From positions 996,388-1,060,387 of the forward strand of contig JAXIVH010000067.1 in NCBI GenBank assembly GCA_036785325.1: a DNA stretch of 64,000 nt, written 5' to 3'. The DNA comes from Urophycis tenuis (lineage: Eukaryota; Chordata; Actinopteri; Gadiformes; Phycidae). This document shows positions 1 through 25,600 of the stretch, piece after piece. Under the pieces are notes generated by a model. It searched no databases. It was given only the letters and a program-made list of their open reading frames with translations, and was not told the origin of the DNA. Position numbers and translations under genes: made by a program. Positions within the stretch are counted from its first letter, which is position 1; every line of letters begins with the position of its first letter.

Positions 1-114
1 GGATTATTAAAGTATTTCTGTCTGTCTGTCTGTCTGTCTGTCTGGTGGCGTAACACACTATGTATGTCATTGTCATCGATCAGGACAACAGCAACGCATG
101 CAGACGTCGGGTAC

Positions 115-13265
<13,151 letters not shown>

Positions 13266-14470
13266 CCTTGCGGAGAAAGTAATTCAAGATTCCCGATTGT
13301 GCTTTAGTCGAGCATCACACCGTTCGGTGATCAGATACAATCAAGCGAACGCAGCCTGCGGGCTATCACTTAACAACTCATCTGGTGCCGACTCAATGTC
13401 GCTATGTTGATCTACAGTGCGGACAGCGGCGACATCATCCTTCGTTCTCCGCCATAGTCGATTATTCCAAAGCCACTGTGGCACGACTGGGGGGGAGCGC
13501 GGCGGTCCCGAGCGCTCGGGTTCAATTGCGCATGAGCGAATCACCAGAGCGCTGTGTGCACTTCCCTTCCGACACCTGTGAACTCAACACCACTGTGCAC
13601 CAACACGCTGCGGTACACTCAATGACATACACGATCTCTCGTTTAAATCTTTTTTTATTACTTGTCGATTTAAAAACACAAGTTGTTGAGCAAATGTAAC
13701 GTAGTAGGGGCCCACCTAAAGTGATTCCCGTTTGAAACAGTGCCCGGTCTTCCTTCTCTAATCATTAGAAATAGGTCTACATCAGCTACTCTCAAAGCTA
13801 AAGGCCACCTACATTGGAGGAAAAAAGGCAAATAAGGCAACATATAGCTAGCGAGATAAGCTGACAATAGAGCAGAGTTGGACAATGTTACATGGTAACT
13901 ATCCTAATTAAGTTTCAACGTGTTTCACTCAAACTGGTGTTAATGACAACAAAACCATAAGGAGACTAGGCTTGTAAAATGTAACATCAACACAAACAGA
14001 TTATGCACTGAACTGCTGAAGAAGTAGACGTTTACAAAAACCTGGTACAGACTCTGGACTGGACCGAACTTCCACATTTTCAAAATGAACGACCAGAGTA
14101 GAGCTGGTGTGGAGGAACCGCCTCGACACCACGTGCAAACCGGACCCAGCTCCGGTTGTGTGTGTGTATGTGTGTGTCTCTGTGTGTGTGTGTGTGTCGG
14201 TGTGTGTGTGTGTGTCTCTGTGTGTGTGTGTCGGTGTGTGTGTGTGTGTGTGTGTGGGAGAGAAAAGCATTCTGCCGCAGAAAAAAAACGGCAGAATCGA
14301 ACCCTTGTGTGAAAACACTGCTCAAAACGTTCACAAAAACGGAAAAAAAAAAAAAAAGGTACAAAGAGGAGTCAACTGGTGTGTCGTCATTTTGGCCTTC
14401 ACAGTACAGCAGAACAGTAGAATTCCCCCCCCCCCCCCCATCTCCCTTCCTCCCCCTCGCCCTCCCCCAC
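13266..14470. other. map4k2 5' flank and menin 3' flank
   Basis: 13266-13560 is the upstream region of map4k2 and contains CpG-rich words; no defined promoter element is claimed. 13654-13659 on the minus strand reads AATAAA and could be a distal menin poly(A) signal. 14158-14257 is a mixed TG/TC tract. No other gene is seen. Confidence 0.6.
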
Positions 14471-17400
14471 TTAGAGAGACTTGCGCTGGCGCTTGAGGAA
14501 GGACATGGAGTAGTCCCCGGCCGGCGTGCTCTTCTGCCTCTTCATCTGCACCTGCGACTGGGCGGTGAGCTGCAGCTTGATGGCGCTGGAGTTGACCTTG
14601 GCGGCGCACAGGAGCCCCTTCATGCCCTTCATCTTCTCGCTCTGGAAGACCACCACGGGGCCGCCGCCGGACCCCTGCGCCGGGGCCGAGGGGGCGGCGG
14701 GCGGCGGCGACGCGGGGTCGGACGCCGACGAAGACGAGGGGCTGCGGGGCGACTTGGGCTTGCCCTCCGCTGGCTCGGCGGCGCGGGGGCCCCCGCCTCC
14801 CTGGTGGGAGGTGCGCCGGCGGCCCCCCACCTCGGCAGGCCCCGCCTTCTTGGGCGGGGCCGACGGCGGCGGCGGCGGGCCGGACGGGGACGCGGCCCCC
14901 GAGGGGGGCAGGGAGGGGAGGCCCTGCTGCTGCTGCTGCTGCTGCTGCTCCTCCAGCTTGGACTCGCGGCGAGGCCCCCGCCGCCGGCCCTCGCGGGGGT
15001 CGTCGCTGGACTGGTCGTCCTCGTCCTGGGACTCTGGCTCCTTGGTGATGATGGACACCTTCTGCCGGACCTTGGTTGTCAAGGGAGGGAGGGGGGGGGG
15101 GGGGAGTGGATGTGAGACAGACGGAACAAACGGAACTACCGAGGTTGCCGTAGCGTTGGGACTCTCTCGCTCTCTGCTGCATGATGACTGCAGCGTTCAC
15201 CACAACTTTGCTGGAGTTTTTCCCTTCAGATGCTCGAGTCACACGGAATGCAAATTAACATTTTGGATGATTGGATTCTGCAGTGCCGACGCATCGTTTG
15301 CAAGCTTTATCGATGGCAGCAAATTCACAGAAGTGACCTACAGCTATTCTGTTCTCCGTGCCGTCAGAGACAGGAAGTTTCTTTTTAAAGGGACACGGCG
15401 CTGGTTCTACACACCGAGGCTCCCATCGGGGAGAATTGTGTGCAACTTTCCAATATAACCTGCGTGATGAGATGTGGTTTATGCCAATGTGCCGCCAATG
15501 ACTTGAACGTGAAGGATTTTGACCACGGTGCCATTTGCTGAGACTCCGCCCCCCCCCCCCCCCCCCAAAGCACTGTGCAGCTGAGTCACTGCTGTGGACG
15601 CAGATGGTTCCCTGCCTCCCCACACACTCCCGGGAGCGCCCGGGCCGCTCGCCATGCCGGCTCTCCCTGTAGTCCTCAGGCGGCGCCTGTGCTCCAAAAT
15701 GGCGCTGGCTTCTAAGTCCAAGTCACACAGATTATATGGGGGAAGTTGTACACAAACGTCTTCAAAACCCGCGTTGCCGCTACCACCACCGCCACCATGG
15801 GAGCCTCGCCGTGCTACGGCGCCCATCCCCTTCCCCCCTTGGCGCCGTTTCCTCCGTCAGACCCCTCTCACCTGCGAGTCGAAGCGGCTGAGCGACTGCA
15901 CCAGGTAGGTGGCCCAGCCCACGTGCAGCACGGGCGTGGGGCTGCCCTCCTCCCACTTGCAGATGCCGTCGTAGAAGCGCAGCAGGTGGGCGAAGCATTC
16001 GGCGTCCTGCAGCGCCGAGAACACGGCGGCCTGCCGGGGTTGGTCCTGAGACGGGGGGGGGGGGGGGGAGAAAAACATCGCGGTGAACCTGGGGTGGAGA
16101 CTCAGCAGGGATTTTGGCCCGGAGGGTGGGGGCATTAGTAATGCGTGCTGAGACCCAACCCAATCCATCAGCGCAGAAGACATTAGGAGAGACGTGGGAT
16201 GTAATTACCGTCAGCCTATTTCGGGAGGACACGGGAAATGCAAATGGCCGCCGTGTGGGAGGGGAGGGGCGAGGGGGAAGGGAGCTTGGCTTTCCGACGG
16301 AACATCAACCTGAACTTCCTGCCGCCTTCTTACCTTGTCTGACTCCTCGCCCTCTTCGCCGGCGTTTTCGGCCGCCGTCTCCTTCAGCAGGGTGGGGATG
16401 ACGTCGTTGGCGATGTCGAAGAACTCCTTGTAGATCTCCTCATCCTCGCGGAAGTAGTTGTATCTGGTGGAGGAGGAAGGGGGACAGAGGTGAGGACCAG
16501 AGGACTGGCCGGGGGATGGGCGTGTCGCATTCCAACGTGGATATATGTGGTTTTTGGGAATAACACTGATGTGTACTGTGTGGTCACCACAATGTGGACC
16601 GTTTTGATGTCTTAATCATTCATTTAAGGAGGTATGGGAAATATGTGTAAGTTTAGGCAAAACATTGTTTTACAAAGCAAATCTTGCTCTGATTTTTCCC
16701 ATATTTTTCCCCAATGTAGCATGTCCAGTATAGTAGGTAAAAATGCCTTCACACTATGAAACTGCCTTCACACTACACTATGAAACTCTTTACAAACACA
16801 TTCCAAAGATGTTCATTCATTGTCATGGTTCACTGCTTTCTTTTTTTTTTTTTTTTTTTACATTGCTGCCATAATAAGGGCCTTGAAGCGTGACATAAAA
16901 ACACGGGCCGCATAAACGGGGGGAAAACCCATTGTCTGTGGACAGGATTGTCTGGAGCCCTCTGGCTCGAACAATGCAGACGGGAAGGGCCGCGGAGGGA
17001 ACAGGAAGCTGAGTGATGGGGAGGGTAATGCGGCCGGCGTTGCCGTGGAAGCTGCACACATCCTATCACAGGACAGGAGGTGGACGAAGCTGGTCCAGGC
17101 CTCAGTGAGTGGAAGGTATTTTTAGTTGTAAACGGGAGGGGAAAAGGGGGGGGGGGGGGGGGAACAAGGCTTTTATACTGTCCCCATGCGGGGCATCAGT
17201 TTGGGGAGGGAGAGTTGAAGGAAGCTGCCGTGGCCACGCCTTGCTGAACCCAGCCCCCCCGGGGATGGAAACACAGATGGAAAACTAGCAAAGGATTGAA
17301 TGATTGTATATTTGAATGGGAGTTTAGTTCAGCTAAATTCTGAAATCAATCACTTCAGTGAGTTTATAAATGTCAAATATGCTGTATATATCATGTTTCA

Positions 17401-20400
17401 AATGACAGCCTCAAGCTGAGGAGATGCACGCCTGGATTCAGCCAAGAAACAATTTAGTATGTACTGCCCTCTGGAGTTGGGCTCAGGAAATAACCATCTT
17501 ATTCAAGATTCAAGATTCAAGATTCAAGTATCTTTATTGTCAAATGTGCTACATGGCAGGCATATAGCACAGATGAAATTGCAGTCCTCTCAGACCTGGT
17601 GCAAAATAAACAATGGACAGACAAACGGACACCGTACGTATCTTATGTCATTGTTTGAGATAATGTCATCTAAAATTAAGTGTATTAAAATAACTTTGCG
17701 AATGCATCTTACTTCCATAATATGGCACATCCATTACAAATCCAGCTAATCCGGTAATAAGCAGAGAACAAACTGTAAATGTTATTAGGTGGTTCATGAT
17801 TTGATTTGCTTGTGCTAAATTGACAAGCTCGTCATATGTGGCTGTTCCATGGCTTTCACAAGGGGTAGAGGAAATACAATATCATTAATGGTTGATGGAT
17901 TAGCGGACCCATTTCCACAAGTTGTGAGTACAACAGAAACCTCAGCTGAAGAGGAAGTTACGTTCCTTAGATATGGATGTAAAAACGATAGATTATTTTG
18001 CTATTTTATTAGATTACTGCCCAAGACTGAAGGCAGACGAGCTCAAATCTGTGTGAATCTATGACTTCCCTTTCTTTTGCTGCATAATCGTTTCAACCAA
18101 TCACGTTGTGTGTGTGTGTGTGTGTGTGTGCGTGTGTGTGTGTGCGTGTGTGTGTGGGGGGCGGCAACCTCCGAGTGAGATAAACCTTGAACAGGTTACC
18201 TAGGCAACAACAACTCGGCGACAGATCCCACGCCGCTTCCCCATCATCAAACCAAACGCCGTTTACCAGCCCGTTTTGACCCAGAGACCTCCCCCCGGGG
18301 GGCTGCAGAAAGCGCACACTCGTTGTGGTACTCACTCCTGCATGACCTGCGCGGCCTCCGCCCAGGCCCCCAGGGCGTCGCGCACATTGCGGTGCCGGTA
18401 GTGGAAGCCCGCCAGGTACATGAAGGGGTAGATGTGCTCGTTGTTGTAGTACTTCTGGGCCGAGCCCACGGCCTGGGAGGGGGGGGGGGGGGGAGGGGAA
18501 ACGAAGAATGAAGGCACGGCTTACCAGCGGGCGACCCAACTTAGCGTAGCAGTTACTGAAGAGAGGCTACAGGCCCGTCTCAGTAAAGGGTAAAGGGGGC
18601 GTTTAGCAGACGCTTTTGTCCAAACGCGACTTACAATCAGTACATTTGTGAGGGTTCGACATGTGGACAGTTGGAGGAGGAGGAGGGGGATCAAGGGGAT
18701 CGAACCGCCAACCCTACGGTTAGTGGACGACCTGCTCTGTCCACCCGCTCTACCCACACTGAGCTACTGCCGCCCCGTATTGGCCCTAGTGCCCGCCACC
18801 CTGCACCACCATGTAGCTACCACGTAGCCCTACCGCTACATCCTTTGCCCAATTGGGACAGCCTACCCTGGCCTGGTGAGGCTGAGATAGAGGAAGCATC
18901 CCTGAACGCAGGCAGATTTGAAGGGGAAGAGAGTGAATGTAATCACATCTGAGCATTAGCACACAAAACGATTATGGAATTTGTGATGTCATAACATTGT
19001 CTGTCATATTGTCTTGGGGTTTATTTGGTCCCTCTGGCTCCGTGCGGAGGGCCGAGCACCTCCAGGAGTGGGTCAGAAGGCAGCGATTAGGACGTGGTGA
19101 CGGTAACGGGACAGGGCTGACCTCTGACCAGTTCCTCATCAACGCCCCTCCATGACTCATCGCAGTGTGAGGCCCTGTACCTTGAGGTGGATCTTGATGG
19201 GGCTCTCCTTGCCAGGGATGGGTTCCTGGTCCTCCAGATCTGCCAGGGTTCCCATGGCCATGGGGTATCTAGAACACCACGCCACCAGCAGACAGAAACA
19301 GGCCCGTTCACAGGTCAACGGCGTTTGCAGGGGGGGGGCGAGCATATGAAATAGAAATACATGATGATGATGACACCAACAGTAATTCCCATGAACCTAC
19401 CTTTCCAGATCTCCTCGGTCGTAGAGCAACCACAGTAGTTTCTAGAAGGGATGGAAACCAGGAAAAAAATAAATCCTCTGACAAAGAGGTACTTTGGGAA
19501 CAAGAAAAATGTCAGAAGATTGAAGATTGTCCTGCAGACTGTGCCGACGGTACGGGCGGCCATTACCTGTTGGAGCTGCAGCAGCTCAGAGCTGTCCGTG
19601 TGCAGGTCCAGCGAGGGGTTAATGGCGCACACCATGAAGGCCACCTCCATGTTTCTGTTACACTTCATGTAGGAGCCTTTGAGGTAGAGCCAGCTCTGGA
19701 ACAGAAAGCGCACAATAAATCATTCAACCCGCAACAAGGCAGAGCAGTGGGTGTAGCGAAGCGAGTGAAGGCTTGTCATCACAATGTTTCATACGGAACA
19801 TCGTTCCTCCACGTGGGGCCGGATACGGCCACTGTCAGCATGTCACCAGAGGGGGCGCTGTCCCTATTCCTCTGTTAATCTACCAGAAGACACATGCGAC
19901 TTCCCAAACGCAGATCTGGTCAGCTGTGCCGCACGCAATGGAACATCAAGTCGTGTCACATGACTCGGACGTGGTCAGCCACAGAGCTCCGGGAGGGGAA
20001 GAGGAGCCCCACCTTTTCGTTGACGCCCGTGGTGATGGTCTGGCCGCGGCGGTCCTCGTTGCCCTTGCCGTGCCAGGTGACCTCGGCGGTCTCCTCGCCG
20101 TTCTTCCCGAAGATGACCCAGGCGTGGTCCTCCGACAGCCCCAGGTGCACGTCGCGCAGACCCAGCACTTGGCAGGCCGCCACCACCGCAAACGCCACCC
20201 CGGAGCTGTCCAGTTTGGTTCCTGCGCCACGGCGACAAGAAAACCCTCATTCACCACTTGAGCATCCACCGTACATTCAGATGTGACGTGACCGGCTTGT
20301 CTCAGTTGTCAAACATCATGTTAGGTTGTCACAGCAGATGTGGATTTACTGTACAAGCTTAAACAAAGTTAGTGATGGGATCCGTTACCGATACGCGATC

Positions 20401-20985
20401 TAACATGCCCGGGTTGTCATAGGTTTTGAATGTCTGTTTTGCATTGGCAAGACCCCAACACCTGAAACCTGTATGTGACACCCCCCCACCCCCCCACCCC
20501 CTGCATGAGGCACCACTATTCCCCTGGCGTTCAGGTCCGGGCGGCGTACCAGTGATGAGGCTGAAGAGAGACTGGATGTGGGCCCGGTCCTTGAAGTAGG
20601 AGCGACTCAGACTGTTCCAGATGACGTCCGACACCTTCTTGACCAGCTCCCTGCTGGACCCGCCGGCCGGGTGCCGGTACTGGGACAGGTCCACGGCGCC
20701 GCGGATCTGCGCCGTGAAGCGCTCATGCAGTGCCGAAATCATCCCCAGCTCCACCGTCGGGAAGCAAGAGTTCGGGCAGTCCGGCTCCAGGGGCTCGAAC
20801 TGGACCCCGGGCACGTTGATGGGGATGACCCGGTTCACAGCCAGGAAGTGCTCCACGAAGCCCAGCACCAGGGACAGGAGGGCCAGGTCGGGCTCGGACT
20901 TCCGGAGTTCCGCCTCAAACAGCTGGAACACGCCGTCGATCCCGCGCAAGGGGAAGTGTTTTTTCTGGGCCGTATGAAGCCCCAT
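14471..20985 (-). CDS. men1: menin, MLL/KMT2 and JunD scaffold protein
   Basis: Nuclear scaffold that tethers KMT2A/B complexes to chromatin and binds JunD; tumour suppressor in mammals. Coding exons: 20985-20550, 20221-20013, 19695-19567, 19441-19401, 19268-19181, 18472-18336, 16463-16334, 16045-15872, 15070-14471. All phases close, giving 647 codons plus stop (human 610-615). The start MGLHTAQKKHFPLRGID matches human MGLKAAQKTLFPLRSID. Diagnostic segments are FVEHFLAVNRVIP, ELVKKVSDVIWNSLSRSYFK, EDHAWV, WLYLKGSYMKC, HIYPFMYLAGFHYR and HLLRFYDGICKWEEGSPTPV. The first exon joins as ITG-TKLDSSG, the form without the human WSPV insertion. The C-terminal exon keeps both basic nuclear-localisation patches (GRRRGPRRESK and LKRQRKSL). 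Its linker is longer, with Q8 and Pro/Gly/Ala-rich sequence. The ATG was chosen by alignment; an in-frame upstream ATG (20998-21000) is less likely. Confidence 0.97.
14931..14957 (-). repeat. CAG/CTG tract encoding Q8 in menin
   Basis: Eight consecutive Gln codons follow RRESKLEE in the disordered C-terminal part of menin. Human menin has PEEPPPPKK at this place. It is an in-frame trinucleotide tract and so potentially variable. Confidence 0.9.
16464..18335 (-). other. menin intron
   Basis: About 1.9 kb between exons 18472-18336 and 16463-16334. It has an A/T18-type run at 16841-16859, a G17 run near 17148-17162, three tandem ATTCAAG units at 17503-17528 followed by a TATCTTTATTGTCAAATGTG retroelement-tail-like segment, and a (TG)n tract at 18107-18155. 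No gene is seen. Confidence 0.7.
18583..18776 (-). mobile_element. tRNA-derived SINE, copy 1
   Basis: On the minus strand the element starts with an A-box-like TAGCTCAGTGTGGGTAGAGC and has a B-box-like GGTTCGATCCCC. It ends with the fish SINE tail ...TCGCGTTTGGACAAAAGCG and CTGCTAAACGCCCCC. It matches copy 2 at 62609-62785 along its length. It lies in the menin intron between exons 19268-19181 and 18472-18336, in the same orientation as menin. Confidence 0.85.
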
Positions 20986-21914
20986 ATTGTCCCCAGCCAA
21001 TCAATCGGGCGTACTTGGATCTTTATCACCTGCAGTACTGAAGGACACAGCAATTGTGTTACACACCAAAATCACCAAGCCCATTTACGGTAATAAGCAC
21101 AGCATACGAGGACCCTGATCGAGATATTGATCTGTGGCCAAGTTACTCATTTATTTTATGCAATGTGTTGTATCTACCCACGATGCCCTTATCACGGAGC
21201 TGAATCACAGACATCACCGTAAAAAAAAGAGAAGGAAAAACTGAATGGCGCGCGGAGTGGGCGGGGCACTGCCAACACCGTACAAGGTGAAGCTACGTAT
21301 TACAACGTTAGCAATAAGGCATTTTCTACACACAATGGTTGTCGGAGAGACATAAAATATTCATGTACAATCGCTGACTGAATATCTGTTTCTCCTCCGC
21401 CATTATATTCACCTATATTGACTGAAACAACGCCATATAGCACCCCAAGGAATATACTACTGATCGAAAATATGTGATAATCGAGGTTTGTTTCATTTTT
21501 TATTTAAAAAAATAAAAACCCATGCTATACCGATAAACACTGTAGTGAAAGTAACTAATTAAAATAGTGTGTACTGATGGGTGGTGACAATAGTTAGCTT
21601 AGCTACAAGTGGCTAGTTAGCCTGCTGGTTGCCAGGCCAAATAATAGACAAGACACACTTTCCAAACAAGGTTACTCTGCTACCTTGGCAAATTTGAAGA
21701 GCTTCAGCGTTGCCAAATCGTTGCTCATTCAACGGCGAGAGCATACAAATCCAACTCCTTCGCCGGTCATTACAAACGCACTTGCTTATAGCCGCGGCCA
21801 CATGTTTTTGTTTGTGTCCGTCCTTTTGCCGCTCAGCTCGCGCAGTTCGAAGAAGACCGTGGCGGTTCTGCGCAGATGCAGACGTCCGCGCGTCAGATCT
21901 CACAGCGTTCTCGG
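20986..21914 (-). other. menin 5' untranslated region and first intron
   Basis: No coding sequence. A likely 3' splice site (TCCTTCAG) falls near 21041. A weak possible donor AAG|GTAGCA falls at 21684/21683. Together they suggest a noncoding first exon around 21684-21920 joined to the coding exon that carries the ATG at 20985. This is inference from splice words only. Confidence 0.45.
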
Positions 21915-22695
21915 CGCCATGTTGGAACGCCTTTAGTCCAATCTACATGACATACGGCACATGTGTCTCGAGCGCCGCGCTAACGCGAATCCGGGATGCA
22001 TGCATGGGAGTTGTAGTCCATGGCCCCCGGGGTGTAGTCCTGAAACCCAATCCCCAGCAGAGGGCCACGTTGTCACGTGATGCCTCAAACCATGGTTACT
22101 AAACGAAACAAAGTAAACGTTACATAATTTGATTAAAACGCTTGATAAAATAGAGATACAAATGTGTTGGGCTTATGATAAGACCTAAGACAACGCCGCA
22201 AAGATATGGCCTCGTAGTTGCCCGCGTCAGCACATTGTACGCAAAATATGTAGGCTATGCATATTTAGCGAGAGGAGTGTACATTTCCTCCACCTTTATT
22301 CAAATTTAAGTGAAAAGGGGGATTTCAGGCGTAGGAATTTCAAATGTCGACTACATTTAATGGTATCGTGTCAATACATGAAACGCACCGGGGGTTGCGG
22401 AATATGCCTTTAAGCGAGCGAGTGTCTGGCTCTCACCCGTGACATTTTCCTTCCATAGAGCCCGCCCTGTTTCCTCGCAGTTGTGACGTCACACCTCTAG
22501 CTCCAGCAGCGCCCAGTGTTCAGTGGTCCACTCACTGGGAGAAGGTTGAGCAGAAGCAGCAGCATCCCGCTCTTGGGGACTACGTCTACGTTGAAAAAAA
22601 GGCCAGACTAATAATAATTCAGATTAGTTCAATTATCTTGTTCAACGACACAAGACATTTCGTCGCGTTTGATCGAGTGTGAAACTGCAGTAAAA
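21915..22695. promoter_or_regulatory. divergent menin/rtn3 promoter interval
   Basis: menin runs left and rtn3 runs right from this about 0.8-kb interval. It contains a YY1-type CGCCATGTTG (21915-21924) near the inferred menin start and a perfect CRE TGACGTCA (22484-22491) about 205 bases before the rtn3 ATG. No TATA box is evident. Transcription start sites are not determined. Confidence 0.6.
22484..22491. promoter_or_regulatory. palindromic CRE
   Basis: TGACGTCA is the full consensus for CREB/ATF dimers. Its position upstream of the rtn3 ATG fits a proximal promoter element. Regulation by CREB/ATF is inference. Confidence 0.6.
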
Positions 22696-25600
22696 ATGGA
22701 TCCAATGAACCAGTCCGACAAGATATCGTCGTCGCAGGGACTTGCCGATGGACAAATTTCTGCTCCCAAAGAATCTAAAATGTCCGGTAAGAAATAATCA
22801 AAATACACGTTCGGGCTTTTGCCCACGGTTATTTTGATCACACTAAATAACTGAATGATTTCGACGTGTGTGTCGGTAAACCCCATGTCGACGTCCCTAT
22901 GTGCGACAGGCACGAAGACGTCGATTTCCCCCCCAACGATACAACGCTGTTATGTATGCACGTTGTCCAACTTTTGGATGGCAAAATGTCTGATTTATTG
23001 GTAATGGCGAGCAGTCGATGACCGGAGACACCTGTGGTGAGTCCGGAACGCACGGGGTGCCGCCGGTCCGGCATTGGGGGGGTTGTCGATTAAACCCAAC
23101 ACAAAACGGGGCCTAAAAACGTCTTCGAGGTTCGGTTCGTTTTGCCTTTCTTAGTCCCACGGTCTTTATCATGAAGCACACCGCACACCAAATCTAATCC
23201 AGCCTAATATGTCGAAACACGTACTCGAAACAAGGGGGGATAAACGTGTTTTACGCGTTGCCTTGTCACTATGCAGAAAAGCTCGTTATGCTGCATGCGT
23301 GTTTCACCACAAACACACACACACACTCACACACGCAACCAATTTGACCTGAAATTCTGCTTAACACGGGTTTACATGCCACGGGAACGCCCTTTTATTC
23401 CCCTGCTCGGCCCGTGTCGACATGGCTTCATGTGGCGAAGGCAGCGGTCACCATTGCAGGGGCATTGTGAGCGCACTGCCCTGGTGCACGGCAGACGCGC
23501 CTCTATGGCGATGCAACGATTTAGTAAACAAACCCGCGACGCATCGCACACGATTAGATTACAATGCAATCAAAATAGGACGACGCCACGTTTTAATTTC
23601 GAGCTGATTATGCAAACGACGTGTGTGTGTGTGTTTAAAACAATGGCCATGCACGGCTGTCTGTCTGTCTGTTTGTCTGTCTGTCATGGCCTCGTTGACA
23701 TATAATAGGGAGGGGCAGGAGGCCTGTGGTGTCGGCGTTGGTTGTTTGTGGGAGCACCGTCCTCAGCGGGTGATCAGGATGTGCACATCCAACGATGCAC
23801 TGCACCGTCAGACATCCCCTGTTTTCTGGGATTTTTTTTTTTTCGACAGTCATCGTTGTATGATTACTAGTGTAACACAAAGTTAATTTCAAGCCCAGAG
23901 AAAATACATCCAACATACACCTAACCAAATTACATATTTATCATTTTGAAATTGCATTGCCAGTGAACACAAAATAATGAGCTACAGTATTGGTTATACA
24001 GTATTTGTTTGATATTGTGCAAAACAGAAGAAAACTACAGAAAGCTTAGCCTTGTGGACACACATCTTCAGTGTCGTCTTGTTGGAACCACAGAACCAGT
24101 TTCAGAACCAGCATTCTGTCTGGTTCTCTCTTCACTTGTCTCTGCGTCCATGCTTGGCTTTGAACAGTACATTGAGTGACAATATTCACAAAGGATGTGA
24201 CACACTTCAATGTAGAGACCTAATTTCTTAAACTACATTGCAACAGATTTCAATGGAAATTAGGCCTACACCACAGTTTTTAAATGCCGTATTTCAAACA
24301 ATGATCTGATTCAAATATGATTTTGATTCCTGAAATTACACATGAAGAAGTCTAAAGTTTTAAACTTGATACAGGATACTAATCCTGTGACGGTCACAAA
24401 GCACAAAGGAACACGTAATGGCACATTGATCCCATAAAACGATGCTCAACTGATTATGAGGTCTGCCATTGGCCTCGGGTTCTTGTTTTCGGCTTGTTGT
24501 TCTGTACCGTTTGATTTAACTGCGTTTCAGCGTGTCCTAACGTCTTTGGATGTTCTAGGCCTATACACGACCTGAAGCTATATGTACTACGTAACACAAC
24601 AAATGTATAACCTGTTTGTTTTAAACCAGATTTAGGTCACTTTTCTCCTGTTTTGCAGTTTGTGCTTACGTATGCCGGGTCACTGTTAGCTTTAAACAAA
24701 GAACAAGAAGCTGAAACAAAGACCGGTCTTGCATCATGTGTTGACATGGTCACTGCAGAGAGATGGTGAGAACATCACAGCATGTGAGTGATGTTTATGT
24801 TCTCTGCTTGGTCAAAAATGGGATCAGGGTATGAATATATATATTGTTATTCTAGTCTTTACTTCAACGTGGTTCAAAGCTAAACATAACGCTGGCTCTG
24901 TGAGACGGAACCAAACGCAGTCTTTTTTACTCCAGAATAGGCAAATTAATCAAGACATGCAGTTACAAGCCGGCTGTTGAAACCGTGCCATCTTGGATCG
25001 TGTCTTGAAGGAACGTGAAATCATTTTTTTTAGCCTATATGGGGGCGAGAACAAACGTGGTATTTTGACAACTCACGGGGGTCAAAAGTGTGAGCTATTA
25101 CGATGTGAACTGTGTTCCCGAAAGGTCGCCCCGCCTCAGATGCTAATTTAACAAAATTAGCCGCCTTTTTGTGCGAGGATTAAATTGCAGACGGAAGACC
25201 TTTCTCATCTGGAACATAACTGTAATTGTTCATGGGGGCGAGTAAGAGAGGGAGTGGTGGTGTGTATGGGAAAGGTGAAGAGCTATGACTGGAACATTGG
25301 AATGCTGCAGCGCAAGGGTTAGGCATTAGTGACCTGTCAAGCCTGTCCAAGGACAACACCCCTCTCTTCCTCTGGGCTCCCGTGCCTCATCAACTCTGAG
25401 TCATGACTAAAGGCATTCCTCACGTATCAGTCCCAGTGTTTTACAATGCATGGGAGGTGGACAGCAAACGTAAGACTTTGTGACAGGTATGAAATGCCAG
25501 TTTGGGAGTGTTGAATGGGCTTGAGTTCAAATTATATTTCACATACAATTTGACGGAATGCTATTACTTATATTCTCAAATATAAAGTAAATGAATGTAC

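Noticed and set aside
14156..15458. Plus-strand frames of 310-319 codons over the last menin exon
   Set aside because: Antisense to menin; they begin in a TG repeat and have no family resemblance.
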